Shown: positions 23,809 to 36,577 of the stretch, in pieces | Numbering within the stretch: the stretch's first letter is position 1 | How the letters are laid out: each line of letters begins with the position of its first letter | DNA from: Dolomedes plantarius | Taxonomy: Eukaryota > Arthropoda > Arachnida > Araneae > Dolomedidae | Assembly: GCA_907164885.2 (NCBI GenBank) | Contig: OU015493.1 | Coordinates: forward strand, 61,825,668-61,889,667 | Direction of reading: 5' to 3' | Length of the DNA: 64,000 nt | Program-made: the position numbers and the translations under genes | Notes under the pieces: generated by a model | Seen by the model: only the letters and a program-made list of their open reading frames with translations | Database searches by the model: none | What the model was told of the DNA's origin: nothing

Positions 23809-24319
23809 TGTACATTGAATCTAACTGAAAAGCGAATATTTCGATTACATATAGTTACGTTCTTGTTATATAGTTGAAAATTATGAACATTAAATAAAGG
23901 AAAAGTCTACAAATCTGGTCCGGATTATCCGGAGATCCGGATAAACGAGGTTTTGCTGCATATTTATTATATATATATATTATTATATTTATTATACATA
24001 TTTTTTACTTTTATTAAGTTAGAAATTGAAAATATCTTTGTATACCTAACAAAACACAAAATATTCTTTTCTAAAAATCCTCCCATAAATTTGAGGCGCG
24101 TCTTATCGTCCGATGCGTCTTATGGTCCAAAAATACGGTATATTTTAAACTGTTATTGACCATAAATATGCGTGTGTATAAACATAACTTTGGCAGCTAT
24201 GCGATGGAGATGTATTCTATACTGTGACATTGTCTCAATTACTACACGAATTAGTATTTCTATAAGTATGCCATGCCCGTTCCTACCCCTAAACATGTCA
24301 TCTATCGGCGAACTGTTGA

Positions 24320-24760
24320 TCGGGCGGTCACATAAACTCTAGGATAAGAGGCCCTAAAGTTCTTTTAATGTGCGTTTCTGACGTTATAGAACGCATAGAT
24401 CCCATCAGAGTGGTTCGAGGGCTCTTGAGGTTTTTGACACTATAGTGACATGTGGAATCCCATAAACTTTGAACACTTACGAGCACTTCAAACGCCGGAT
24501 AAAGCTTTTGAATTCGCCGACAGTATAAAGAAGACCCCAATAGTCCACGCGGAAGAGATCTGCTTTGAGTGTGAGAGAGCTCTCTGGTCAGAAAGGCCGA
24601 TAGGCCGCGCTGTCGTTGAACCCGAAGCCATCCTGACATATCTAACTGTAAATTCTAACTCGCTGTACATACTTTCTTTAACTGTTGTAGTTGAAGTATG
24701 TTTAACGTATCGTAGTAAAGTAATTGAAGCGAAAGGCTTGTCGTATTATTGACTACGGTA
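24320..24760. other. Unrecognised higher-GC single-copy-looking stretch
   Basis: Base composition rises here compared with its surroundings. Both strands are open for about 100 codons (forward 24450-24752, reverse 24639-24328). The forward reading includes FEFADSIKKTPIVHAEEICF. I recognise neither translation and see no splice sites that favour one, so I do not call it a gene. It could be a decayed mobile element or a regulatory or exonic piece. Confidence 0.25.
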
Positions 24761-25050
24761 CAATACCAATAAATTTAACATGATTTTAATGAGCAGCGTT
24801 CCACAATAAGTATGACTTTTTTTTAAACTGTAACTATCATTAGTATTTCTTTCGACGCGGGAGAATGGTAAGAAAGCTATTAAAGGAACAAGGGACCTTC
24901 AAATTCGAATTTTTTAATTTTAAATTATGAACTCTATATACAAAATGAGAATAATTAATTTTCTTTTTCACTACATTGAAAACCCTTAGAATTCAAAATA
25001 AGGAATTTTTTGGCTGAATATTACCTGCTTTTTTTTTTTTTTTTAATTTT

Positions 25051-25397
25051 CAGGTAGTCTCTTCTAACGAAACTACCACGTGTTATTAACGTAGTATCAC
25101 CTATCGTTGTTTACCTCTTTTGTATGTACCTATATATGTATGCATGTGTTACGTATATATGTATCTATTTATATGTAAGTATGTATATATATATATATAT
25201 ATATATACATATATGTATGTAAAACTTTTAACGTATTTTGGTAGTTCTCTGTTTAACTGTTTACTGCTTGTCCATACGATACAGACTGGATTTGGCGAGC
25301 TTCCAAAATTATATCTCGCGAGATACGGACGGATGGTTTTAGCGTCTGAAATTTTGCTTTCCGGGGGACCGTTATGGAGGAACGCAATCCTACGTTA
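25051..25397 (-). repeat. Dispersed repeat X, copy 2
   Basis: Opposite orientation to copy 1. It starts CAGGTAGTCTCTTCTAACG and ends CAATCCTACGTT, with the central YR-rich microsatellite here expanded as TGTATATATA-type runs. Confidence 0.8.
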
Positions 25398-25872
25398 AAA
25401 ATTTCAAAAATGCTATTTTTTTATCAAAATGGTCCATGAGCGTTCCATATCTATTAAAAACCTTAAATTTTTTATTATAAGTTTACCATATGTGTATAAA
25501 TGTAATTGCACATTTAATTTTATTTTTGTATGAATCTAAAGTCTTAAATAGTAATTTTCCTAGGCTGCCTGTTATTTTTTTAAAAATATATTTGCATGCT
25601 TTTACTGTATTTTATGGTCTATAAATATGAAAAAAATATTTTTTATTTCAAAGAATGATGCACAGTTTCGGGAAAAACACTTCCGTTAACAGTTCTGAGA
25701 AATTTGGAAGAAATCGGAAGAAAACGAATGCTTGTGGAAGAAGGACGCATTTTGAAAAATTCTTGCATTTTTGAAGAATTTTTTCATAAACAGGTGTTTT
25801 TCTTCCTCAAAATACTGATTTGTGAATTCTAAGTATCTCCGATGTAGTAGAAAAGAATATTCATTATATTCA

Positions 25873-26547
25873 TCTATATATATAAAACAGTTCCGTAATT
25901 GACTGACTCACTGACTGACATACAACGCACAGATCAAACCGCTGGAACTAAAGGGCTGAAATTTTGCATGGCGATTCTTCTTATGGTGTAGGGGTGCACT
26001 AAGAAAGATTTTTGAAAAAATCTTCTTAGATTTTTTTAAAATTAATCTTTTAAGCAGTTTAAGTAACTTTCTTAAAGTTTGCATTTAAAATAATAATTTG
26101 AGGGCTATAAAATTTATGTCACGAGAAACATCCTAAAAATTCCTTTAAAATGAAACCTTTTTCGCATATTTACCTCCATTTTCTGATTTTTGGTGAATTT
26201 TTAAAGATTAATTTTTCGAATTTAATTTATTAAATGCTGATCACGTGATATCTTTTTCTGGTACTTTAAATAAATTTATCGTCACGTGATAACAACGAAA
26301 TAGACAAAAAAATTTGTTTTTTCTTTCTAATGCAGCAGACGATTGGACATTATCCAAAAAAATATTAAAATACAATAAAAGATATTATGTTCCTCAAACT
26401 GCAATATATTCTTTAGTATGTCCTATTACATTTAATTTGAATATTTTGTTCTACATTATTTTGTCAATAAAAATATCTCTTACGATTTTTTTATAAATAT
26501 ATTTTTTTGTTTTTTTTACATCAATTGTATACATTGATCGTCGTATT

Positions 26548-26586
<39 letters not shown>

Positions 26587-26670
26587 TTTATTTTTTGGCA
26601 TTAATTGCATACATGGACCGTTGTATTTAATTTGAATCTACTCCATAGCGAAGTGCGGGTTTTCAGCTAG
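25873..26670 (+). mobile_element. Non-autonomous Helitron
   Basis: It starts TCTATATATATAAAAC after A and ends TTTTCAGCTAG followed by T, a classic Helitron pair of termini. After the 5' end comes TGACTGACTCACTGACTGAC and a GGAACTAAAGGGCTGAAATT block. Similar wording recurs in the tandem units at 56172-57130, so the two Helitron-like segments look related. It is 798 bp, with no Rep/helicase coding. Confidence 0.8.
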
Positions 26671-26969
26671 TGTGGTTATATAGAGTAAAATATTGAAAAT
26701 TAAAGAAAAACGAGATTGAAGGTTCCTTGTTCCTCTAAAAAGGAAAGGCAATCAGTCCAAGGATCAGAGGAAAAGAGGCAGTTAGCCACTATTTTTTGAG
26801 GATTTCAGAAGGCAATTATAAAGAATTAAAGTTTTGTCCTGAATGGATTTGGGCATTTTTAATTTTAGATAAGCATTCTTTTGAGTTACTAAACATTTCA
26901 GTAAAGTCTTGAGAATTTCGAGTTCGTTTTGGATTTCATAGAATAACGGATATTTAGGGTAAAATATGG

Positions 26970-27127
26970 ACTTTTTTAAAGTTCTGTCATTTAAAAAAAT
27001 TTTTATGTTTTTTATTTAAACAAGTACATATTTCTTCTTAGAATAACGGGCGTAAAAAATATGTATTTATTTGAAAAAAACATAAAAATTAAAAAATGAT
27101 AGAACTTTAAAGAAGTAGAAAAAGTCA
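26970..27127. repeat. Palindromic MITE-like inverted repeat
   Basis: The left arm GACTTTTTTAAAGTTCTGTC and the right arm, complementary through GATAGAACTTTAAAGAAG and AAAAAGTC, pair for about 70 bp with a short centre around 27040. No flanking duplication was identified. Confidence 0.6.
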
Positions 27128-27294
27128 ATACATTTGAATATAATTTATGTCATAAAAATAATTTCTAAATCATTCTTCCAACCTTTACGTCAGCTAAACT
27201 ATTCATAATAACTTAAACTATTCATATTTTTTCGTTATTCGTTACAAATTTCGTATTTTTACTTTGTTTAATTTTGGCGTCTATTTCAATTGAT

Positions 27295-27337
<43 letters not shown>

Positions 27338-27441
27338 ATACACATATGCATATACACAATACAAATATACATATACATATAAACATATATATATACATAT
27401 ACACATTCATATAGACACATACACACACACACACATCTATA

Positions 27442-27608
27442 GCTTGGTACAAGAAGTGCCTAAGTCAGTTTTCTCCAAGACTTAAAAGTGTTTTCTAAAC
27501 CATTTTACAGACTTGGGTACTTCTTACATTGAAAATAATATTTTTTTTAAAGAGTCATAAGCAAAGTCATCTTGGAGAAAACTGACTTAGGCACTTCTTG
27601 TACCAAGC
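27442..27608. mobile_element. 167-bp MITE with 38-bp perfect TIRs between (TA)n tracts
   Basis: The arms start GCTTGGTACAAGAAGTGCCT at 27442 and pair over about 38 bp without mismatch with the sequence ending at 27608. A TA precedes the left end. An inner, diverged copy of the same terminal word in reverse (AGACTTGGGTACTTCTT, about 27509) suggests an older nested or rearranged element. A (TA)n tract lies at 27296-27332 on the left and a large one starts at 27613. Confidence 0.75.
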
Positions 27609-27612
27609 CACA

Positions 27613-28182
<570 letters not shown>

Positions 28183-28185
<3 letters not shown>

Positions 28186-28427
28186 TCACTCATTTTAACG
28201 ACGTCATATCTAAAAAACGTGATTGTTCAGGAGAGTGATTTTAAAGTTTAAAAGTAGAATAAAATGTATTAAAAATAATTACTAATTCTGTTCTCTAGCG
28301 GCGAAATATTGAGCGGTGAGATATGACGACCTTGCAGGGATATACTACTCTTTCAGGGCATCCTGAAAACAAGCATAACTAAAAATCGCCAATTTTTGAG
28401 ATACGACGTTGTTGAAAGGAGTGAGCG
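28183..28427. mobile_element. MITE with imperfect terminal repeats, next to the (TA)n block
   Basis: The left end CACTCACTCATTTTAACGAC and right end, complement CGCTCACTCCTTTCAACAAC, pair imperfectly for about 40-50 bp, with TATC/GATA outside each. The remainder is unique and non-coding. Confidence 0.6.
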
Positions 28428-28774
28428 ATATATACACAAGGATTATTTTATACAATTCTTGAAAGTACTTCCAAACATAGCATGAATGAATGATACAGTA
28501 ATGAGATAATTATAGACATATTTTATGAGTATATTGAATGAGAAAAATGTACGGCAAATATCTTATAAAATTTACTGAAATATTCATAATAAATATTTAT
28601 GGGAAGGGGTAAACATTATGCCCGACATAAAAGGAAACGATCTACATTCATCATAATACTGCTGTTGAGCTTAGTGATTTTTAACAATTAATGAAAATAT
28701 ATTAGTTAAATAATGCGTATAATCATTTCATAGGATTCACCGAAATGAAAGGGTTTAAAGAAAAGAGTACGTAC

Positions 28775-29061
28775 CTCAAATTTTTCCGATTTCTTTCCGT
28801 AACAAGGAGAACAGTTTTAATCAAAGTGAAGAGTAGTGTGTACAATCCAAGAGAAGACAGGTAACTGTGAATAAGCAGCTGTTGGCTTAATGGCGAGCCC
28901 AAAACTGCGCCAGCGTTGGGAGAAATATATGCCAAGAAGTCGATATAAATGATGTAACGCGGTACAAGATTGGCTGATAGGGAATAACAGGAGGCGGTCC
29001 CGAGACGAAAAGGCGGATCCTTCGCTCCCACGTGCATGTGGGAGAGAGCACCTTTTTTCAT
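28775..29061 (-). CDS. Candidate first coding exon of a minus-strand gene
   Basis: From the Met at 29061 the minus strand is open for 95 codons and ends at an excellent 5' splice site, TTTGAG then GTACGT. It leaves two bases that the exon at 21771 completes in frame. The reading holds two hydrophobic stretches (LVPRYIIYIDFLAYI and LGLYTLLFTLIKTVLLV). Another strong donor (CCTAAG then GTGAGT) lies at 29080, so this could instead be untranslated leader from alternative promoters. I recognise no family. An E-box palindrome at 29025 overlaps it, which fits a promoter-proximal position. Confidence 0.3.
29025..29044. promoter_or_regulatory. E-box palindrome
   Basis: CTCCCACGTGCATGTGGGAG is a near-perfect 20-bp palindrome containing CACGTG and CATGTG, both bHLH-type E-boxes. 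It sits in a locally GC-richer stretch beside strong splice donors. A regulatory role is inference. Confidence 0.35.
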
Positions 29062-29513
29062 GGATTTCGACACTCACCTTAGGAAACGGCGTCACCTGCT
29101 ATGTGCGTATATACACATATACATATAAAATAGTTTTTGTAACGTATCATTTTCAATTTTATTTCCAGTAGAACAGGGAAAAGTTTAATTAAATGTATAA
29201 TGGACGAAATTGATGCGAAGAAAAATCTACGTGTTTGATTGTTATCATTAATTAGTTTATTATCATTAATAAATTGCACGTAAAACAATGTAACTTAAGA
29301 CAAATCAGTCAGATGCTGAACAACACCAAAGTTGAGAGACCTTACATGAAAAATTAGAAAAGTTTGTAGATTAGGACTATATACTGCTTTATTAAACATA
29401 ACAGGTGAAACACTTCTAAAATCACAATTCAGGCCATGTTGTTTGTAGAAATACTGCATGGAAACAGTATATTGTAGTAACAGGATGTGTAATACAATTA
29501 CAGTATAACAGTA

Positions 29514-29580
29514 ACTCTCATTCAGACATACAGTATTAAGATGTATTACACATCTTAATTCCGTATGTCTGAATGAGAGT
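29514..29580. other. 67-nt stem-loop with 31-bp arms
   Basis: The arms 29514-29544 (starts ACTCTCATTCAGACATAC) and 29550-29580 pair at 29 of 31 positions around a 5-nt loop, ATTAC. The shape and size resemble a microRNA precursor or a tiny MITE. There is no flanking duplication and no other copy in this window. Confidence 0.6.
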
Positions 29581-29589
29581 TTATTTGGC

Positions 29590-30890
29590 AAATTTCCCAT
29601 TTTAGGATCTTCATATGCACATCCATAGGCGTAGCGTGCTTCTAACTTTTGGAGGGGCACGAATTGAATTCAGTTAGGGCCCTCCTCAGCGCCTTGACCG
29701 TCCTTAAAATATGAAATATTATGTATTTTTTTAAACTGAATAGCAATAGAATTGATGTTTGAGTAGTATTCAAAAGTTATATAATGAGGAAAATTAATAT
29801 AATAGAAATAAAATGAGAAAAATATAGCATCAAATTTCATTTATGGGTCATATCATTGTTAAAAACTATGTTAAGACTAAAGACATAATCAGAATCTTCA
29901 GTTTTCCAGTTTGAAAAGGCGGAAAAAACCAACTTTCTTAAAAGTTTTCTAAAATTTTCTGATTTTAACTGAACTTCTATTAACGTTTTAATTTATTTCA
30001 AGTCAAGTTGGGGGGGGGGGAAAGTGCCCCCTAGCACGTGCACGTGCTGAGAAAATAGTGGCCCTCGATTGATACCCGCCGTTAAAATCAACTGAATATA
30101 GCTTGTGACAGACTTATAAATACACTACAAGAACGAAAGCTATATGTTCATAAATAACTAGTTTTATATATGCCTTCATTTTATACCCTCTACTAAGAGA
30201 CTGATGTTGTTGAAGCAAGCAATTACTTAAAAAATAATCATTGCATTTTTCTAGAGATATCAAAAGAACGAATACATGCATTTGTCTTTCAAGGCCCTGT
30301 ATTGATCAATGCTGCCTGACCTCGATCGCTGAAGTCACCAGGGTCCTCGCATGTAATTCAAAATGAGCTTACAACATAATTACATTTCACTCATCATAAC
30401 TGCCATAATCTGGTGCAAGAAAGCAGTGATGCAACATAAATCTTACGGCAATAAGTTAGTCATAAATCTAACGGTTTTATAATTGGCTCCGAGAAGTAGA
30501 TCACGCTACGTAGAATATAAACAAGGAAAGGGGAACTTACGCGACAGAGTCACGTGAATTTCATAAATCTGACCTAGGTATCGATCTCATTTCGTCCGGG
30601 ATAAATGCGTTTTCCTGCAAACAAAATAAATTAAAGAGAGTACTCAAATCTCGGTCATTTATAACGTCGATTTCCAGACGTTCGGAGGGTCATTAAAGAG
30701 TTATTTATGTGTCGTAAGCAAATAAGAAAAACGGGTTATAGGATAGTGATTCATATATGTATGGGTGTTGTGATTACTGTATGTTGCTGTACATGCTTTC
30801 TTCGTGATGCAGCTTTGCCCCAATCGAAGAAAAATACACAATTTTCACTTTTTTTTTTTTTTTTTTTTTAAAGTCGGATAACATTTCTCA
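29590..30890. other. AT-rich stretch without recognised gene
   Basis: No supported gene. A G11 run near 30011 is followed by CACGTGCACGTGCTGAG. The word ATAGGCGTAGC at 29626 is one I associate with arthropod mobile elements, but no matching end was found. A T-run lies near 30855. Confidence 0.4.
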
Positions 30891-30899
30891 ATAACTATT

Positions 30900-31180
30900 C
30901 CCCGGAAAGGAAAATTTCAGACGCTAAGACCATCCGTCCGTACCTCGTTAGTTATAATTTTGGCAGCGCGCCAAACCCAGTCTGTATCGCTTGGACAAGC
31001 AGTGAACAGTTAAACAGAAAAGTACCAAAATGCGTCAAAATTTTGACATACATATATGCATATACATACGTACATATACATAGATACATATATACATAAC
31101 ACATACGTACAAAAGAAATAAGCAACGATAAGAAATCCTACGTTAATAACCCGCGGTAGTTTCGTTAGAAGAGACTACAG
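30900..31180 (+). repeat. Dispersed repeat X, copy 3
   Basis: Same orientation as copy 1. It begins at CCCGGAAAGGAAAATTTCAG and ends GTTTCGTTAGAAGAGACTAC, with central TACATA-type microsatellite. The left terminal 20-30 bp are missing. Confidence 0.8.
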
Positions 31181-31414
31181 TACTTGAAATTTATCTTCAT
31201 ATTTTTTCGTCTCCATTTCTTAACGGAAAGGAAAGATTCGCGGGAAATACAGCTTTCGCATTTCTCTTCTTTCATGTTTATGACCATACTCTATTACAGT
31301 TTATCCCCACATCGTAATCAATAGTTTGTGCCAATATTGACTGATCACTATCGGTATACTCCCACAGTACATTCTCTTCCGCTTTTATACATACCTACAC
31401 TTCAGTAAGTACTA

Positions 31415-31770
31415 CAGTAAAACCTCGTTTATCCAGCTCTCGTTGATCTGGATCTCTGGATAATCCGGGTCATATTTGTACACATTATTTTTATTTAAGG
31501 TTCACATTAGAAAATAATTTTTAGCAAGGACGTATCTACAAGTACGCCAAATATTCGTTTTTTAGTTTGATTGAATGTACAGTTCCTGCATAGAATGTAC
31601 AATAAATTATGGGAAAAAAAAATGCTTTTGTTGAGTTTAAGAAAGCTTTACTACATTTACCATTTCTTTGTTAAGAAATGATGTGAAAAGTTATTTTTAT
31701 ATTTTTTAATGTCTGTAAACAATATTATGCAATTTTGTTGCAAAACATAGTTTTTTTTTATAAAATATAT
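31415..31770. mobile_element. Pogo-like element, left-end fragment
   Basis: TA then CAGTAAAACCTCGTTTATCC, followed by ATCCGGGTCATA, matches the left end of the element at 22173. No right terminus is present; the 156-bp satellite begins instead. Confidence 0.5.
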
Positions 31771-34700
31771 ATTAATATTCAAGTATGAAGTCTTAGTCAC
31801 ATGAGATTTGCCAAAAGGGAATGCAGAAGGTTAGTGAGACATTTTAATATGAAGCTTATAATTTTTAAATCATGCTCTTTTTTAATTTTAATTTTAAAAT
31901 TTTTTATCAAAATTAAATTAAAATATAAATTAATATTTAAGTAGGAAGTCATAGTCACATGAGATTTGCCAAAAAGAAATGCAGAAAGTATGCAAGAAAT
32001 TTTAATATGAGGCTTATAATTTTGAAATCATGCTCTTTTAAATTTAAATTTTTATAATTTTTATCAAAACAAAATAAAAATTTATATTAATATTCAAGTA
32101 TGAAGCCTTAGTCACATGAGATTTGCTAAAAATAAATGCAGAAGGTTAGCGAGACATTTCAATAAAGTTTATAATTTTAAAATCTTGCTCTTTTTAATTT
32201 TAATTTTTTAAATTTTTATCTAAATGAAATAAAAATATATATTAATATTCTATTATGTAGTCACATGGTATTTGCCAAAAAGATATGCAGAAGATTAGCG
32301 AGACATTTTAATAGGAAGCATATAATTTTTAAATCATGCTCTTTTTTCAATTTTAATTAAAAAAAAATTTATCTTAAAGAAATAAAAATAAATATTAATA
32401 TTCAAGTATGCAATGAGATTTTCCGAAAAGAAATGCAGAACGTAAGCGAGACATTTTAATATGCAGTTTATAATTTTGAAATCCTGCTCTTTTTTAATTT
32501 TAATATTTTAAATCTTTATCAAAATGAAATTAAAATATATATTAATACTCAAGTATGAAGTCTTAGTCACATGAGATTTGACAAAAAAAAAAAAAAGGAT
32601 AGCGAGACATTTTAATATGAGACTTATAATTTTGAAATCATGCTCTTGTTTAATTTTAATTTTAAAAATTTTTATCAAAATGAAATAAAAATATATATTA
32701 ATATTCCAGTATGAAGTCTTAGTCACATGAGATTTGCTAAAAAGAAATGCAGAAGGGAAGGGTGACATTATAATAAAGCATATAATTTTGAAATCATGCT
32801 CTCTTTTAATTTTAATTTTTAAAATTTTTATCTAAATGAAATAAAAATTAATATTAATATTTAAGTATGTAATGAGATTTGCCAAAAAGAAATGCAGAAG
32901 GTCAGCCAGTCATTTTAATATGAAAATTATAATTTTGAAATCATGCTCTTTTTTAATTTTAATTTTTAAAATTCTTATGAAAATGAATTTAAAACATATA
33001 TTAATATACAAGTATGAAGACTTAGTCACATGAGAATTGCCTAAAAGAAATGCAGAAGTTAAACGAAACATTTTAATATGAAGCTTATAATTTTGAAACT
33101 ATGCTTTGTTTTAATTTTAATTTTTAAAATTTTTATCAAAATGATATAAGAATATATATTAATATTCAAGTATGAAGTCTTAGTCACATGAGAATTGCCT
33201 AAAAGAAATGCAGAAGTTAAGTGAGACATTTTAATATGAAGCTTATAAATTTGAAATCATGCTCTTTTTAAAATTAATTTTAAAAATTTCATCTAAATGA
33301 AATAAAAATATATATTAATATTCCAGTAGGAAGTCTTAGTCACGTCATTTGCCAAAATGAAATGCAGAAAGTAAGCAAGACATTTTAACATTAATCATAT
33401 AATTTTGAAATCATGCTCTTTTTTTAATTTTAATTTTTAAAATTTTATCTAAATGAAATAAAAATGAATATTTATATTCAAGTATGCAGTGAGATTTGCC
33501 AAAAAGAAATGCTGAAGGTAAGCGAGTCATTTTAATATGAAATTTATAATTTTGAAATCATGCTCTTGTTTAATTTTAATTTTTAAAATTTTTATCAAAA
33601 TGAAGTAAAAATGAATATTAATATTCAAGTATGAAGTCTTAGTCACATGAGAATTGTCTAAATGAAATGCTCAAGTTAAGCGAGAAATTTCAATATGAAG
33701 CTTATAATTTTGAAATCACACTTTTTAAAATTTTAATTTTTAAAATTTTTATCAAAATGAAATAAAATGTATATTAATATTCAAGTATGAAGTCTTAGTC
33801 GCATGAGATTTGTCAACAAGAAATGAAGAAGGTTATCGAGACCATCTTAATATGAAACTAATAATTTTGAAATCATTCTCTTTTTTAATTTTAATTTTTA
33901 AAATTTTTATCAAAATGAAATTAAAATATAAATTAATATTTAAGTAGGAAGTCTTAGTCACATGAGATTTGCCAAAAAGAAATGCAGAAAGTAAACGAGA
34001 CATTTTAATCTGAGGCTTATAATTTTGAAATCATGCTCTTTTAAATTTTAATTTTTAAATTTTTTATCGAAATAAAATAAAATATTTATTAATATTGAAG
34101 TTTAAAGTCTTAGTCACATGAGATATGCTAAAAAGAAATGCAGAAGGTAAGCGAGACATTTTAATAAAGCTTATAATTTTAAAATCTTAAGATTTTAAAA
34201 TTTAAAAAAGAGCAAGCTTGCTCTTTTTTAATTTTAATTTAAAAAATTTTTGTCTTAATGAAATAGAAATAAATATTAATATTCAAGCATGCAATTAGAT
34301 TTTCCGAAAAGAAATGCAGAATGTAAGCCAGACATTTTAATATGAAGCTTATAGTTTTGAAATCATGCACTTTTTTAATTTTAATTTTAAAAATTTTTTT
34401 ATCTAAATGAAATAAAAATAAATATAATATTCAAGTATGAAGTCTTAGTCACATGAGAAATGCCTAAAGAAATGCACAAGTTAAGCGAGACATTTCAGTA
34501 TGAAGCTTATAATTTTGAAATCATGCTTTTTTTAAAATTTAATTTTTAAAATTTTTATCTAAATGAAATAAAAATATAATTAATATTCAAGTGTGCAGTG
34601 AGATTTGCCAAAAAGAAAAGCAGAAGGTAAGCGAGACATTTTAATATGAAATATAATAGCTTGCTTATAATTTTGAAATCGTGATTTTTTAAAATTTCAA

Positions 34701-34810
34701 TTTTTAAAATTTTATCAAAATAAAATAAAAATATATATTAATATTCAAGTATGAAGTCTTAGTTACATGAGATTTGCCAAAAAGAAATGCAGAAGGTGAG
34801 ACATTTTTTG
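31770..34810. repeat. 156-bp AT-rich satellite, about 19 monomers
   Basis: The landmark CATGCTCTTTTTTAATTTTA recurs near 31873, 32029, 32184, 32335, 32482, 32639, 32796, 32942, 33100, 33257, 33413, 33558, 33714, 33870 and on to about 34680, giving a period of 145-165 bp. The rest of the monomer reads ATTCAAGTATGAAGTCTTAG, TCACATGAGATTTGCCAAAA, GAAATGCAGAAGGTAAGCGA, GACATTTTAATATGAAGC. A short form lacks GAAGTCTTAGTCAC (near 32405, 32868, 33480, 34290, 34593). There is no spacer and no gene. Confidence 0.95.
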
Positions 34811-34829
34811 TCGTTATTATGCAAAGTAA

Positions 34830-35960
34830 ATTAATACAATGAATACACCATATCTTCAGTTCATTGTTTTAAAAAAAATTGTCAAAATTTGATTACTTCT
34901 TTTTTTCTAATTTTTGGGTATATATTCCTAATTTTCCTTATACTAGTACTTACCTAAAAATTTTCATTCGGGTCGAGAGATTTTTTATTTTAATATAGTG
35001 GGTCGCATTCCAAAAAAGTTCCCACTGCTGTAGATTACTCCTACAATATGTTCCTACAGTCCACTCCTGTATGGTCCCTTCTTTCATGTTTCTGTACATT
35101 TGTATATACCATATTAAAGTCTATTATCGTAGACTATACTCCTGTCGTTAATTCTTCCATTTTCTGCCCACGTTACACTAGAGTCTATCACTACATTCAA
35201 CACTCACTATCCCTGAACTCCTACTGTCAGATCTGAGCATACTACGGTCTATCATTGAAAATTTACAATCGGCTGCAGTGTATCATTATACCCTATGCTC
35301 ATTGTGGCACTATTCTATATTAGAGTGTATAAACAAAGGAGAAAAATTCTTCTATTTACATAATGTAATAAAATGTTTCATAGTAATAAATGGATTTTAC
35401 ACTTAACATTTTGTAAGTAATTAAATGCTACATAAGTTTGCAAATCCTTTTCACAGATTTAAAAAAAAAAAAATCATTAAGATTGCAGTTCTTCTTAAGA
35501 TTGCTCTTTACGAAGATTGAAGTTTGCAGATTACAGCATACGTGGTAAAAATTAACTTTATTTTCTGATATTACGATCCGGATTTTTAGAGGACACAAAA
35601 TGTTGAGCAATTTGAAATTTTCCCTTATCCCCAAATTTTCCCTTAATCCCCCCCCCCCCCCCCAAATCTTAAGTCCCCTCGCGTATAAAGAAAAAATTTT
35701 GATGTCAGAACCTATCAGTCTAACGTTCACATTTTCAAGCACAATAATTCGATTTCTCATAAACGATGACTCATTTGATTATCCGTTTTGTTAAAAGTCG
35801 ATGGGTGAAAAATTTCACTATTCTTTAACTTGATCCCTGTTTTTTTTTAGACTGCGTAAAACACAGTATATATAGGAAATTTTTTCGAGGATCTAAAATA
35901 CTTCAAGTATGTTTCTGGTTTTTTGAAGCTATTTCATTTTTTTTACCATTTACTATATAT
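34830..35960. other. AT-rich stretch without recognised gene
   Basis: Nothing supportable as coding. A C16 tract lies near 35649, and short ACTCCTGT-type words repeat loosely between 35030 and 35230. Confidence 0.4.
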
Positions 35961-35965
35961 ATATA

Positions 35966-36567
35966 CAGTCGAACCTCCATATATCGAACTTCCCTATATC
36001 GAAATTTTCTATATATCGAACTCTTAGCAAATCTCCATGTTCATTACATAGAAAAATTGTTTCTATATATCGAAAAAATCTCTATATATCGAAATTTTTT
36101 TCACGACATATTGGGAGATTTTATTCCACTTTAGAATAAAATCTCCCAATTTTTGGCGCTTGAAACAATACTTCGTGGACATCTGATGAAGTTTTTAATG
36201 GACTGCATAAATGCGAGCATTTCTTTGATGAACTTTCCGCAAAACTGGCTGTTCAGCAAGATATTCGTAGTTTTTTTTTTAAAAGAATGTAACTGTGATC
36301 ACTGTAACCACTGTCTGGATTATTATTTTTCTAAGGTCTATAGTACTCAATAAATCTTTCACATTAATTCATTTTTTAGTTATTAACTTTCATTTAATGC
36401 GATTCGCATATAAATTGGAAATGGAGTTTCGTATACGAAAATTAGCTTTAATTTTTAATGTTTTAGGAAAATTATGATAAAACTAAGATCAATTCTATAT
36501 ATCGAAATTTCTATATATCGAATTTTTTTCCGGCATTTTGCTACTTCGATATATGGAGGTTCGACTG
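35966..36567. mobile_element. Pogo/Tigger-like MITE
   Basis: Perfect-looking termini CAGTCGAACCTCCATATATC and the complement at 36567, both flanked by TATATA. Sub-terminal TATATATCGAA words are reiterated inside each end, as in many pogo-like ends. At 602 bp the interior is AT-rich and no transposase is recognised. Confidence 0.75.
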
Positions 36568-36577
36568 TATATATATG

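Larger units (their letters stand above)
24884..26735. mobile_element. Non-autonomous TIR element hosting repeat X and a Helitron
   Basis: The left end AGGAACAAGGGACCTTCAA and right end TTGAAGGTTCCTTGTTCCT are inverted counterparts. Similarity continues for about 60 bp inward on both sides (ACTCTATATA near the inner limit). Left flank TTAA and right flank CTAA hint at a TTAA or TA target. Inside lie repeat X copy 2 (25051-25397) and a Helitron (25873-26670). No transposase is recognised. Confidence 0.6.

Noticed and set aside
29622..30075. MITE bounded by ATAGGCGTAGC and the CACGTGCACGTGC region
   Set aside because: The two ends are not inverted repeats of each other and no target duplication was found.
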